Source: JAVBNO01 sp031551485 (GTDB lineage: Bacteria; Bacillota; Clostridia; Oscillospirales; Ruminococcaceae). From it: DNA of 21,526 nt. The notes under the pieces are model-generated. The model had not been told where the DNA came from and did not search any database. It saw only the letters and a program-made list of their open reading frames with translations. Location of the stretch: positions 1 to 21,526 of the forward strand of contig JAVBNO010000042.1 in the NCBI GenBank assembly GCA_031551485.1, in the 5' to 3' direction. Position 1 is the first letter of the stretch. Each line of letters starts with the position of its first letter. The position numbers and the translations under genes are program-made. Below are positions 13,142-20,982 of this stretch, one piece after another.

Positions 13142-13295
13142 ATTGGTTCGTTCTCCTTTGCATACCAATCAATGATTCAAACCAAAGCCATTAAACCGGA
13201 TTTGAACCGATGCGCTTTGCCCCACACTATGTATATGCGCTATGCATTGGTAATGACCGCATTCGCTTTTCGTCACAAAATGCCTGTCAAGATGC
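13142..13295 (-). promoter_or_regulatory. long structured leader of the DUF4358 gene
   Basis: About 154 nt between the predicted transcription start and the start codon. On the minus strand, CAAAGC (13214-13219) pairs with GCTTTG (13183-13188), enclosing ATCGG-TTCAAAT-CCGGT, which resembles a tRNA T-arm. A second imperfect stem (GCGAATGC with GCATAGCGC) lies 5' of it. It matches no riboswitch class I know. Confidence 0.4.
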
Positions 13296-13301
13296 CATTT
13301 C

Positions 13302-13329
13302 ATTATAACCCTTTTGATGGGTGTGTCAA
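13302..13329 (-). promoter_or_regulatory. consensus promoter of the DUF4358 gene
   Basis: Minus strand TTGACA (13324-13329), 16-bp spacer, TATAAT (13302-13307): both hexamers perfect. The spacer carries ACCC...GGGT, a short dyad. Confidence 0.88.
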
Positions 13330-13415
13330 GCTTCATCACCAGCTATTGGCATAAATTCAAAAATTATTCATCGATTTGAAAATATACGGTTTGCCGGTTT
13401 TTGTTGTGTTTTTCG

Positions 13416-13444
13416 TTGTTGCCAAACGGTTTATATGTTACAAT
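13416..13444 (+). promoter_or_regulatory. promoter of the queG-femX-decarboxylase-darA-holB-ricT operon
   Basis: TTGTTG (13416-13421), 17-bp spacer, TACAAT (13439-13444). It is the only promoter I can see before the cluster, whose gaps are otherwise too short for more. Confidence 0.6.
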
Positions 13445-13489
13445 AGCTTTGCATAAACCCCGTCTCAATCGCTTGGGGAGGAAACCGTT

Positions 13490-14338
13490 TTGGCTCAGTT
13501 GGATGTGGTTCACGATATTTGCACGGCCAGTTTGCCTGCTTTTGCGTCAGATATATTGCCTTTTGGCATTGTGCCCTATGACGCTTTGTCCCGTTCTTTG
13601 TCATCCGCGGCGGCCAAAGCGCTGCCGGCGCGCTGCGCCAGTGTCATTGTGTTTTTGTTTCCTTATTACACCGGCCCGCTCCCGGCAAGGCGCAATATAA
13701 GCCGATATGCCATGCTGTTGGATTATCATGGGGTGGCCATGGATTTTTTGCGTGCCAAGTGCGCCGCTTTGTCGGCCGCTTTTTCCGCGTCTTCATTTGT
13801 CCCCTTTGCCGACAGTTCCCCCATTCCCGAAGTGGAGACGGCCGCGCGGGCCGGGCTGGGGGTGCGGGGATATAACAATCAGCTTTTACACTCTCAATAC
13901 GGCCCTTACTGTTTCATTGGCGAAATTGTAACCGACTTGGCGTTGCCGGTTGCGGCCGGGGCTGTGCAAACCTGTGTGCAATGCGGCGCTTGTCTGCGTG
14001 CATGCCCCACGGGGGCGCTTTCGGCCAAAGGGCCGGGCGCTTTCCAAAAGCAGCACTGCCGCAGTTGGATCAGCCAAAAAAAAGGGGCGCTCACCGACTG
14101 GGAAGCAGCCCAGCTTAAGGCCGGGGGTCTTGCATGGGGCTGCGACATTTGCCTGGATGCATGCCCCACCGCTCAAACGCCAATGCCAACACCAATTTAC
14201 GCTTTTGCCGGCCACCAGGCCGCCTGTTTGACCAGCGAAAACATTCCTGCTGTCGCCGCCGCCCACAGCTGTGGATGGCGGGGGGAAGGGGTGCTGCGGC
14301 GCAATTTGGCCTTGCTTGACAATGACGTCACGCTTTGA
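13490..14338 (+). CDS. QueG-like iron-sulfur protein (short epoxyqueuosine reductase family member)
   Basis: TTG at 13490 is chosen because GGGGAGG lies 8 nt upstream and no in-frame ATG gives the full domain. The 282-aa product matches QueG: a cobalamin-binding DUF1730-type N-terminal half (YHGVAMDFLRAKC, FADSSPIPEVETAARAGLGV, NQLLHSQYGPYCFIGEIVTD), then two [4Fe-4S] clusters with CVQCGACLRACP (C162, C165, C168, C172), C190, and CDICLDACP (C218, C221, C225). QueG reduces epoxyqueuosine to queuosine in tRNA using B12. Classical QueG is about 370-390 aa; this one lacks the C-terminal HEAT-like tRNA-binding extension, so its substrate may differ. Asp108 in FADSSP is a candidate proton donor. 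The femX-type gene starts 35 nt later, in the same operon. Confidence 0.88.
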   Translation: MAQLDVVHDICTASLPAFASDILPFGIVPYDALSRSLSSAAAKALPARCASVIVFLFPYYTGPLPARRNISRYAMLLDYHGVAMDFLRAKCAALSAAFSASSFVPFADSSPIPEVETAARAGLGVRGYNNQLLHSQYGPYCFIGEIVTDLALPVAAGAVQTCVQCGACLRACPTGALSAKGPGAFQKQHCRSWISQKKGALTDWEAAQLKAGGLAWGCDICLDACPTAQTPMPTPIYAFAGHQAACLTSENIPAVAAAHSCGWRGEGVLRRNLALLDNDVTL

Positions 14339-14373
14339 CTTTTACTCTGCCAGACATAAAGGACGTGAGCCAT

Positions 14374-15426
14374 ATGGAAATTTTGACACCCGAGCAATAC
14401 CCCGAATATGAAACCTTTGTGAGCGGCCACAAAAGTGGCCGCTTCCAGCAGTCTGTTTTGTGGCGGGGCGTGAAAGATAACTGGGGATTTGACGCTGTCG
14501 TGTCCCGGGATTCCGACGGCCGTATCAAGGGAGCCATGGGCGTGTTGTCCCAGCGGGTTCCCCTCATCAATACCTGTATGCTGTATGCCCCCCGGGGGCC
14601 GGTTTGCGACCTGCACGACAAAGAGACTCTGGCCGACCTGAAGGCCGGGGCGGATGTGCTGGCCAAAAAATATAACGCCTACACCTTTAAGATAGACCCC
14701 GACATCTTGATGGCCGACAGCGCGTTTTTGTGCACCATGGAGGAAATGGGGTTTCGGCAGTACGCCGGGCCCACCGGCTTCGAGACCATTCAGTCCCGTT
14801 TTAATTACCGGCTTTATTTTGAGGGGCGGGGCGAAGAAGCCCTTTTCATGAACCTGACCCAAAAGACCCGCTATAATATCCGGGTGGCCCAAAAGCACGG
14901 GGTAGAAGTGCGGGTTGTCGGGCCGGAATATTTGGATGAGTTCATGCGGTTGATGACGGTGACCGGCGAACGGGACGGCTTTAACATCCGGCCCAAAGCC
15001 TATTTCGCCCGCATGTTAGAGGTGCTGGGGGAACACGCCCGGTTGTATATGTCCTTTTACCAGGACAAGGCGGTGTCCGGGGCGCTTTGCGTTAACTTTG
15101 CCGGCAAAACCTGTTACGTTTACGGCGCGTCGGACAACGAGTACCGCAATGTCATGCCCAACTATCTCATCCAGTGGGAAATGATCCGCTGGGCCATTGA
15201 GACCGGCTGTTTTCTTTATGATTTCCAGGGCGTTTCAGGAAATTTGAGCGAAACGGATCATTTATACGGTCTGTACCGTTTTAAGCGGGGGTTCAACGGC
15301 GTACTGGAGGAACTGGCCGGAGAATTTGATTATATCTATCGGCCTGTAACGGCCTGGTTTGTCAACATCGCCATCCATGTAAACGAATTTTTGGGCACCC
15401 TGCGGCGCAAGCTCCGCCGGAGGTAG
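14374..15426 (+). CDS. FemABX-type peptidoglycan aminoacyltransferase
   Basis: ATG 14374 is used (AAAGGA about 10 nt upstream); the frame is open back to 14335, but that overlaps the previous gene and lacks a ribosome site. The 350-aa protein shows the FemX/MurM layout of two GNAT-like lobes: GRFQQSVLWRGVKDNWGFDA and MLYAPRGPVCDLHDKE in the first. The second has LTQKTRYNIRVAQKHGVEVR, GERDGFNIRPKAYFARML, GALCVNFAGKTCYVYGASDN, NYLIQWEMIRWAIETGCFLY and DFQGVSG...GLYRFKRGF. These enzymes add amino acids from aminoacyl-tRNA to lipid II to build the interpeptide bridge, working at the cytoplasmic membrane face. It is a plausible wall partner of the amidase at 4891, but not linked to it. The stop overlaps the ribosome site of the next gene (CGGAGGTAG). 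Confidence 0.92.
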   Translation: MEILTPEQYPEYETFVSGHKSGRFQQSVLWRGVKDNWGFDAVVSRDSDGRIKGAMGVLSQRVPLINTCMLYAPRGPVCDLHDKETLADLKAGADVLAKKYNAYTFKIDPDILMADSAFLCTMEEMGFRQYAGPTGFETIQSRFNYRLYFEGRGEEALFMNLTQKTRYNIRVAQKHGVEVRVVGPEYLDEFMRLMTVTGERDGFNIRPKAYFARMLEVLGEHARLYMSFYQDKAVSGALCVNFAGKTCYVYGASDNEYRNVMPNYLIQWEMIRWAIETGCFLYDFQGVSGNLSETDHLYGLYRFKRGFNGVLEELAGEFDYIYRPVTAWFVNIAIHVNEFLGTLRRKLRRR

Positions 15427-15430
15427 GGCC

Positions 15431-16795
15431 ATGACCATTGGGGAAATGTTGCGGCAATATATCGACAGCGCTTCTGGCCGGTTTCATATGCCGGGGCACA
15501 AGGGGGTTTTGCCCCCGCCGCTGGACAAAGCCGCCCTTTTCGACATTACCGAAGTGGCGGGGGCGGACAGCCTGTATGCTTCCTGCGGCGTCATTGCGGA
15601 CTGCGAGGCGCGCTACGCCGCTGTTTACGGCGCGGGGGCCAGCCTGCTGTCGGCGGGCGGGGCGACGCTGTGTATCCAGGGAATGCTGGGCGCCTTTTGC
15701 CGCCGGGGCGATCTTGTCGTTGCGGGGCGCAACGCCCATGTCTCCGCCATTCACGCCATGGGGCTTTTGGGGCTGCGGCCCCGGTGGGTATATCCCGCTT
15801 TGGGCGACGGGCAGAAGGGCATTGCCGGCTTGGGTCTGCCGCTGGCTGCCGGCGCCATTCAAAAAGCCATTGAGGATGCAAAAGGCGGTGGCGAAACAGT
15901 GGCCGCCGTCTATCTGACCACCCCCGACTACGCCGGCCAGCTGGCCGATGTGGCGGCTATCAAAACAGTGTGCCGCCGTTATGACGTTCCCTTGCTGGTG
16001 GACAATGCCCACGGGGCGCACCTTAAATTTTTGAAGTTCTCAGGTGCCGATCTTCACCCCATGACGCAAGGGGCGGATGCCTGCGCCGACAGTTTGCACA
16101 AAACGCTGCCGGTGCTGACCGGCGGGGCTGTCCTGCATCTGAAGGACGCGGCCTTGAAAGCGCAAGCCAAAGGGGCCATGGCCCTTTTTGGCTCCACCAG
16201 CCCCAGTTATCTGATCATGCTTTCGGCCGAAATGGCGTTGGACGCATTGGAAAGCGGTGCTTTTGAGCAGGCCATGGGCCACCTGGCGGCCACAGTCGCC
16301 GATTGGAAAAGGCAGGCGGAAAGCAAAGAGTTCGCATTGCCTGCCCCGGGCGATCCCATTCGCTTAACTTTGGGCTTTGGGGGGCTTGGCCACACCCGGG
16401 AAAGCTTTGGGGTCTATTTGCGCCAGCTGGGTGTCGAGCCGGAATATGTGGCCGGCAATTTCGCCGTTTTTCTGCCCGGGAACCACAACACTCCGAAGGA
16501 TTTACAGCGGCTGGGGGCTGTCATCGCCAATGTGGTTCGGGGGACGCTTGCTGCACCGGCGTATCTGCCGGTTGCCGCCCCGCCAAAAGCGGCGGTAACG
16601 CTGGCCCGTGCCCTCACGGAATATGAGCGGGTGCTGCATCCGGTGGATGAAAGTATCATCGGCCGCATTGCGGGAGAAGCCGTGACGGCATGTCCGCCGG
16701 GCACTGCCCTTGTCATTCCGGGGGAGTCCATCGATGCGGCATTGTATGAGCAGCTAAAAAATGATGGTATTCACAATGTTTTTGTGTTAAAATAA
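15431..16795 (+). CDS. Orn/Lys/Arg decarboxylase-family PLP enzyme (YaaO/SpeA-like)
   Basis: ATG 15431 lies 4 nt after the femX stop and uses GGAGG within that gene's end. The 454-aa protein carries the family signatures FHMPGHKG (18-25), an acidic EVAGADSLY, AHVSAIHAMGLLGLRP, the PLP-contacting DNAHGAH (191-197) and the Schiff-base lysine in DSLHKTLPVLTGG (K224). A smaller C-terminal domain follows (VLHPVDESIIGRIAGEAVTA, PPGTALVIPGE). It lacks the N-terminal wing domain of the large inducible decarboxylases, as YaaO does. The likely reaction is decarboxylation of arginine, lysine or ornithine to a polyamine precursor; the exact substrate is unresolved. Its place just before darA-holB-ricT mirrors the Bacillus yaaO locus. 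Confidence 0.92.
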   Translation: MTIGEMLRQYIDSASGRFHMPGHKGVLPPPLDKAALFDITEVAGADSLYASCGVIADCEARYAAVYGAGASLLSAGGATLCIQGMLGAFCRRGDLVVAGRNAHVSAIHAMGLLGLRPRWVYPALGDGQKGIAGLGLPLAAGAIQKAIEDAKGGGETVAAVYLTTPDYAGQLADVAAIKTVCRRYDVPLLVDNAHGAHLKFLKFSGADLHPMTQGADACADSLHKTLPVLTGGAVLHLKDAALKAQAKGAMALFGSTSPSYLIMLSAEMALDALESGAFEQAMGHLAATVADWKRQAESKEFALPAPGDPIRLTLGFGGLGHTRESFGVYLRQLGVEPEYVAGNFAVFLPGNHNTPKDLQRLGAVIANVVRGTLAAPAYLPVAAPPKAAVTLARALTEYERVLHPVDESIIGRIAGEAVTACPPGTALVIPGESIDAALYEQLKNDGIHNVFVLK

Positions 16796-16817
16796 TGGGG
16801 AAAAGGAGGGGTGAGCG

Positions 16818-17141
16818 ATGAAGCTGATTATGGCAATTGTCTCCAACGACGACAGCGGGAGAGTTTCCTCCAAATTGACAAGCGGCGGGTTTTCGGTCAC
16901 ACGCCTTGCCACCACCGGCGGGTTTTTAATGTCGGGCAATACCACCCTTTTGGTGGGTACCGCCGACGAAAAAGTGGATGACGTCATCGCCATTATATCG
17001 GAAAACAGCAAAAAACGCACCCGTATGGCGCCTTCCTCCGCCTCTTACGGCGGCGGGATGTATACCGCCTTTCCGGTTGAAATTACTGTGGGCGGCGCCA
17101 CTATTTTTGTCCTGAATGTGGAGCGCTTTGAAAGGGCCTAA
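16818..17141 (+). CDS. darA: cyclic di-AMP receptor DarA (PII-like)
   Basis: AAAAGGAGGGGTGAGCG precedes ATG 16818. The 107-aa protein is a PII-like trimer subunit of the DarA/PstA/YaaQ family: MKLIMAIVSNDDSGRVSSKL, the ligand loop VTRLATTGGFLMSGNTTLLV, a variable loop (KKRTRMAPSSASYGGGMYTA) and the C-terminal strand VEITVGGATIFVLNVERFER. These proteins bind the second messenger c-di-AMP; their downstream partner is still largely unknown. Length and motifs are normal. It is 22 nt after the decarboxylase and 5 nt before holB. Confidence 0.95.
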   Translation: MKLIMAIVSNDDSGRVSSKLTSGGFSVTRLATTGGFLMSGNTTLLVGTADEKVDDVIAIISENSKKRTRMAPSSASYGGGMYTAFPVEITVGGATIFVLNVERFERA

Positions 17142-17146
17142 ACACC

Positions 17147-18112
17147 GTGAAGAATATAGCCGACGCGCTGAAGCAGTTTTGTGGCAATGGGGATGCCAAG
17201 CGCGCTTTATCCCAGCTTGTGGCCACCGGCCGAATGCCCCACGCCCTTTGTATTTTGGGTGAAACCGGCACCGGCAAAAAAACATTTGCCCAAATTGCGG
17301 CGGCCGCGGCAGTATGCGAAAGCGACGCGCCAGCCGACCGGCCCTGCGGGCATTGCCCCCACTGCGTAAAAGCGGCGGGGCAGTTTCATCCCGATATTAG
17401 CATGACCGGCGGAGGCGGGGGTGTGCGCAGTTTTCATATTGACGCCATCCGGGATATCCGCAAAGCCGCCTACCTCAAACCCAACGAGGCCCGGTGTAAA
17501 GTGTATATTTTGGCCGACGCCCACGAGATGACCGACCAGGCGCAAAACGCCCTCTTAAAGCTCATTGAAGAGCCGCCGGACAACACAATGTTGATTCTGA
17601 CCTGCCACAGCAGCCAGGCGCTGCTGCCCACCATTTTGTCCCGTGTGGCGGTCATCCGGCTTGCGGCGCCGGATGTGACGGCATGTGCCGCATTTTTGGC
17701 CCAGGGTTATCCTCAGTATAGCCAAAGCGAATGTGCCGGGGCCGCCCAAAGCGCCAACGGCAATATTGGAAAGGCGTTGGGCTTTTTATCAGACGAAGAC
17801 GCGGCAGCGGCTTATCAGCTTGCCCAGGATATATATGCGGCGTTTGGCCGGGGAGACGAATTTGAGGCGCTGTGCCTTTTCGCCCAGGCGGAAAACGACC
17901 GTGACGGCTACATAAACCTGCTGTACCGGCTGCGGGAAATGGCGGTGCGGGATGCTTCCCAAAGCGTGCAAGGAACCCCGGGCATCCTGGCGCCCCACAA
18001 AGCGGTGCGGGCAGCGGAACAATTTTTAGCGTCGGCTGCCCGGGCGGGGCAAAATGTTTCTCTTTCCCTTGTTTCCGCCGGATTAACAGGCAGCGTGATG
18101 GAGGTTATATGA
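17147..18112 (+). CDS. holB: DNA polymerase III subunit delta' (clamp loader)
   Basis: GTG 17147 with AAAGGG about 10 nt upstream. The 321-aa AAA+ protein has an intact P-loop GETGTGKKT (38-46), a zinc module PCGHCPHC (C67, C70, C73 with C57), a Walker-B/sensor region VYILADAHEMTDQAQNALLK followed by LIEEPPDNTMLILTCHS, and an ILSR arginine. The delta' subunit helps load the sliding clamp at replication forks. The usual SRC motif reads SRV here. The stop overlaps the ricT start by 4 bases (ATGA), implying translational coupling. Confidence 0.95.
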   Translation: MKNIADALKQFCGNGDAKRALSQLVATGRMPHALCILGETGTGKKTFAQIAAAAAVCESDAPADRPCGHCPHCVKAAGQFHPDISMTGGGGGVRSFHIDAIRDIRKAAYLKPNEARCKVYILADAHEMTDQAQNALLKLIEEPPDNTMLILTCHSSQALLPTILSRVAVIRLAAPDVTACAAFLAQGYPQYSQSECAGAAQSANGNIGKALGFLSDEDAAAAYQLAQDIYAAFGRGDEFEALCLFAQAENDRDGYINLLYRLREMAVRDASQSVQGTPGILAPHKAVRAAEQFLASAARAGQNVSLSLVSAGLTGSVMEVI

Positions 18113-18975
18113 ATACAGAGGTAATTGGCGTTCGGTTTAAAAGCGTGGGTAAAGTGTATTACTTTGACCCCGGTGCGCAACAAATCGCAAAAGATCAAAA
18201 GGTGATTGTGGAAACCGCCCGGGGGGTGGAGTGCGCCGACGTGGTAATGTCGAATAAGGCTATTCCCGACGAACAGGTCATCAAGCCTTTAAAGCCTGTC
18301 ATCCGCATTGCCACACCGCAGGATTTAAAACAGCTGGAGACCAACCAAAGCAAAGAAAAGCAGGCGTTTGACGTCTGCCTCAAAAAAATAAAAGAGCATA
18401 AACTGGAAATGAAACTGGTGGATGTGGAATATACATTTGATGGCAACAAAGTGCTTTTCTACTTCACTGCCGACGGCCGGGTGGATTTTCGGGATTTGGT
18501 GAAAGATTTAGCATCGGTCTTTCGCACCCGCATTGAACTGCGGCAAATTGGCGTGCGGGATGAGGCGAAAATGCTGGGGGGACTTGGCATTTGCGGCAAT
18601 CCCTTTTGCTGCTCCACTTTTTTGGGTGATTTCCAGCCTGTATCCATTAAAATGGCCAAAGAGCAGGGGTTGTCGCTCAACCCTGCCAAAATTTCCGGCA
18701 CCTGCGGGCGGCTGATGTGCTGCTTAAAATATGAGCAGGAGGCCTATGAAGACTTGCTGCGCACCACCCCCAAAGTGGGGGCGGTGGTGAACACGCCGGA
18801 AGGCAAGGGTCATGTGGTGGATGTTAATCTTTTGACCGGCATTCTAAAGGTGCATTTGGAAAAGCACCCGGAGGGCGCCTCCAGCGTCTTTCACAAGCGG
18901 GATATCTCGCTGATCAGGGACGCGCAAATCCGTTTGGACAAAGCGGAGGCAGCGGCTTTGAAAGGGTTGGAGTAG
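18109..18975 (+). CDS. ricT: RicT/YaaT, PSP1-domain protein
   Basis: ATG 18109 overlaps the holB stop; GGAGGTT supplies the ribosome site. The 288-aa protein has the PSP1 domain with its conserved cysteines: GLGICGNPFCCSTFLGDF (C162, C167, C168) and GTCGRLMCCLKYE (C199, C204, C205). In Bacillus, RicT forms an Fe-S-containing complex with RicA and RicF that acts with RNase Y on mRNA maturation and influences biofilm formation, competence and sporulation. Neither ricA nor ricF is in the window. The C-terminus (GKGHVVDVNLLTGILKVHLE) is normal. It is the last gene of the operon; I see no convincing terminator before the ferredoxin promoter. Confidence 0.95.
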   Translation: MNTEVIGVRFKSVGKVYYFDPGAQQIAKDQKVIVETARGVECADVVMSNKAIPDEQVIKPLKPVIRIATPQDLKQLETNQSKEKQAFDVCLKKIKEHKLEMKLVDVEYTFDGNKVLFYFTADGRVDFRDLVKDLASVFRTRIELRQIGVRDEAKMLGGLGICGNPFCCSTFLGDFQPVSIKMAKEQGLSLNPAKISGTCGRLMCCLKYEQEAYEDLLRTTPKVGAVVNTPEGKGHVVDVNLLTGILKVHLEKHPEGASSVFHKRDISLIRDAQIRLDKAEAAALKGLE

Positions 18976-19010
18976 ACGGGCTGATTGAGAGCAAAAAATA
19001 TGCAAATGAG

Positions 19011-19038
19011 TTGATTTTCTCATAATCTGTGGTAAAAT
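19011..19038 (+). promoter_or_regulatory. promoter of the ferredoxin gene
   Basis: TTGATT (19011-19016), 16-bp spacer, TAAAAT (19033-19038); leader about 38 nt with GGAGGT before the ATG. Confidence 0.7.
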
Positions 19039-19082
19039 GTAGAAAGGTTTTTTTAAACACTAACCCGACGGAGGTATTAGAA

Positions 19083-19256
19083 ATGGCTTATTTTATTAAT
19101 GACGAATGCATTAGCTGCGGCGCCTGCGAAGGCGAATGTCCTACTAGCGCTATTGCGGCCGGCGACAGCAAGTACGTTATCGATCCCGATACCTGCATTG
19201 ATTGCGGTGCCTGCGCTGCCATCTGCCCCACCGGTGCCATTGCACCCAAGGAATAA
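19083..19256 (+). CDS. clostridial-type 2[4Fe-4S] ferredoxin
   Basis: The 57-aa protein has two canonical cluster motifs, CISCGACEGECP (9-20) and CIDCGACAAICP (about 38-49), in a symmetrical duplicated fold typical of clostridial ferredoxins. It carries low-potential electrons in the cytosol, for example for pyruvate:ferredoxin oxidoreductase or hydrogenase. GGAGGTATTAGAA precedes the ATG. It has its own promoter (19011-19038) and a following hairpin (19277-19315), so it is likely a monocistronic, highly expressed gene. Confidence 0.97.
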   Translation: MAYFINDECISCGACEGECPTSAIAAGDSKYVIDPDTCIDCGACAAICPTGAIAPKE

Positions 19257-19276
19257 TTGATCGGTTTCACCAAATG

Positions 19277-19315
19277 GAATATCCTCGTCCGACTTTTGGA
19301 AGGGCGAGGATATTC
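19277..19315 (+). terminator. terminator after the ferredoxin gene
   Basis: GAATATCCTCG (19277-19287) pairs perfectly with CGAGGATATTC (19305-19315). Only TGGTTTTC follows directly, with a longer T-run at about 19329-19335, so the terminator may be imperfect. Confidence 0.65.
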
Positions 19316-19359
19316 TGGTTTTCGCCTATTTTTTTACCGGTGCGGAGGGTCAATTGGCA

Positions 19360-20142
19360 ATGAGGGAAGAAAACTTCGGTCCTATCCGGCAAGAGCCGCC
19401 TAAAAAACGCATTCCTCTTTTAGATGAGTTGCGGGCGTTGTGTATTCTCTATATGATCTTTTATCATACGGGATATGACCTTGCCGCTATCTTTGGGGTG
19501 AATATGCCCTGGTTTTGGGGCGATGTGGTCTCGGGCATTCGGTACTGCGTGGCTGGCACATTCATGCTGCTGGCCGGCATCTCCTGCCATTTTTCCCGTT
19601 CCAACTGGAAGCGGGGGCTGCGGGTTTTGGGCTGCGCCTTACTCATCACCCTCATTACCTGGCTTTTCATGCCCGGCCAAGTGGTGACATTTGGCATTTT
19701 ACACTTTATGGGTGTGGCTATGTTGCTGTACGCCTTGCTCAGCCCCATTTTACAAGGCGCCAACCCTTTGGGCGGGTTGCCCGCCTGTCTGATTTTGTTT
19801 TTTTATACCCTGCATACCGCAAGCGGTTATTGGGATTTGTTTGGCTTTGCGGCTGTTCCGCTGCCGCGGGCGCTGTATGCCATACCCTGGCTTTTTCCCT
19901 TTGGTATTACGGCGCCGGGATTTTTGTCCGCCGATTATTACCCGCTGCTGCCCTGGTTCTTTCTTTTTTTGAGCGGCACTTTTGTGGGGTCGATTTTGCG
20001 CAGGCTTACGCTGCCCGCGTGGATGTACAAAACCCACCTGCCCCCTCTTGCGTTTATCGGGCGGCACAGTTTGGCCATTTACCTGGTGCACCAACCCTTG
20101 ATTTTCGCTATTCTTTATCTGCTTTTTCGCTTTGTGATATAG
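19360..20142 (+). CDS. DUF1624/HGSNAT-like membrane acyltransferase
   Basis: The 260-aa polytopic protein has about seven hydrophobic segments and the family start LLDELRALCILYMIFYHTGY, then CVAGTFMLLAGISCHFSRSN, a conserved VVTFGILHFMGVAMLL and the ending FIGRHSLAIYLVHQP. This is the pattern of DUF1624 proteins related to the heparan-alpha-glucosaminide acetyltransferase catalytic domain, which move acyl groups across the membrane onto sugars. The His in IFYHTGYD may be catalytic by analogy. The start is uncertain: ATG 19360 is 10 nt after GGAGGG, while TTG 19354 is 4 nt after it. No promoter of its own is clear; read-through past the ferredoxin terminator is possible. Confidence 0.85.
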   Translation: MREENFGPIRQEPPKKRIPLLDELRALCILYMIFYHTGYDLAAIFGVNMPWFWGDVVSGIRYCVAGTFMLLAGISCHFSRSNWKRGLRVLGCALLITLITWLFMPGQVVTFGILHFMGVAMLLYALLSPILQGANPLGGLPACLILFFYTLHTASGYWDLFGFAAVPLPRALYAIPWLFPFGITAPGFLSADYYPLLPWFFLFLSGTFVGSILRRLTLPAWMYKTHLPPLAFIGRHSLAIYLVHQPLIFAILYLLFRFVI

Positions 20143-20160
20143 TCATCCGCCCCTTGTTTA

Positions 20161-20169
20161 TGATATAAT
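20161..20169 (+). promoter_or_regulatory. extended -10 promoter of the terminal lipoprotein gene
   Basis: TGATATAAT (TGn plus perfect TATAAT) at 20161-20169, about 44 bp before the GTG start. The -35 region (AGTCAT, around 20141) is poor, as expected for an extended -10. Confidence 0.65.
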
Positions 20170-20212
20170 GAGGCAGATGTTTTTTTGTTATATTCCGGTT
20201 GGAGGGTCTGCT

Positions 20213-20953
20213 GTGAAAAAATGCATAGCCATCCTTTTGGCGGTGGCGCTGGTTGTTTCCGGCTGCTCGTTATTTGGCGGGCGGAAACTGCGTACCGACT
20301 TAGATGCCATTGTCCTGCACAACAATTTCATCAGTAATTTGACCAGCGGAAAGGTCGTCAAATCGGAGTATGGGTCCAATTCCTGGTTCCAGCGGTTGTC
20401 CGGCACCCGGGAAGTCATCCGCTTTAGCCGCAACGACCTGGCCCAACGGGTGATGCGCTTTCAGGAGGGGTATCCTATTATCCCCTGGATGTTTGATTCA
20501 CTGGGCTATTTTGACGGCACCCACTTTTTTTACAACTACGGCGGCCAATGGTTTGTCGATCAGCATGACCGTTTTGATCATAAGCTCCAACCCGATTATC
20601 TGGGGATTCCTGCCGATCTGTTTGAAAATTATAAAGTGCAGGCCAATGAGGTTTATGAGACATTTTCCGGCTATGATATTTATATTCAGCTTTTTGACGG
20701 CACCAGTAATTACATTGAAATTGACGGCACGTTGAATCAAGACCAGCTGTTCAAAAACATTCGTATTTCTTATTACAATTACGCGGTGGATGCCCAAGGC
20801 AATCCTTACTACCGCACTGAATATACCGATATCTCCTATTCTTCTGTCAATCAACCGGTGGCCGTAGAAAAACCCCGGGATCTTTCGGAAGAAGATATTC
20901 AGTATTTGACCGGCAAATATGACGACCATCGCAGTGGCGCGTCGGGTGCATAG
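20213..20953 (+). CDS. secreted lipoprotein, unknown function
   Basis: GTG 20213 follows GGAGGGTCTGCT. The 246-aa product begins MKKCIAILLAVALVVSGCSL with the lipobox VSGC (C18). The mature part is rich in aromatic residues (HFFYNYGGQWFVDQHDRFDH, YETFSGYDIYIQLF, ISYYNYAVDAQGNPYYRTEY), suggesting a compact beta-rich extracellular domain. I do not recognise the family. Note a lipobox-type N-terminus similar in style to, but unrelated in sequence to, the lipoproteins at 958 and 12599. It is monocistronic, with an extended -10 promoter and a strong terminator (20983-21019). Confidence 0.85.
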   Translation: MKKCIAILLAVALVVSGCSLFGGRKLRTDLDAIVLHNNFISNLTSGKVVKSEYGSNSWFQRLSGTREVIRFSRNDLAQRVMRFQEGYPIIPWMFDSLGYFDGTHFFYNYGGQWFVDQHDRFDHKLQPDYLGIPADLFENYKVQANEVYETFSGYDIYIQLFDGTSNYIEIDGTLNQDQLFKNIRISYYNYAVDAQGNPYYRTEYTDISYSSVNQPVAVEKPRDLSEEDIQYLTGKYDDHRSGASGA

Positions 20954-20982
20954 CACTTTGTAGCCTATCCATTCTCCTTCTG

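Noticed and set aside
13183..13219. tRNA gene suggested by the GGTTCAAATCC T-arm motif on the minus strand
   Set aside because: No acceptor, D-arm or anticodon arm can be built around it; only an isolated T-arm-like hairpin remains.
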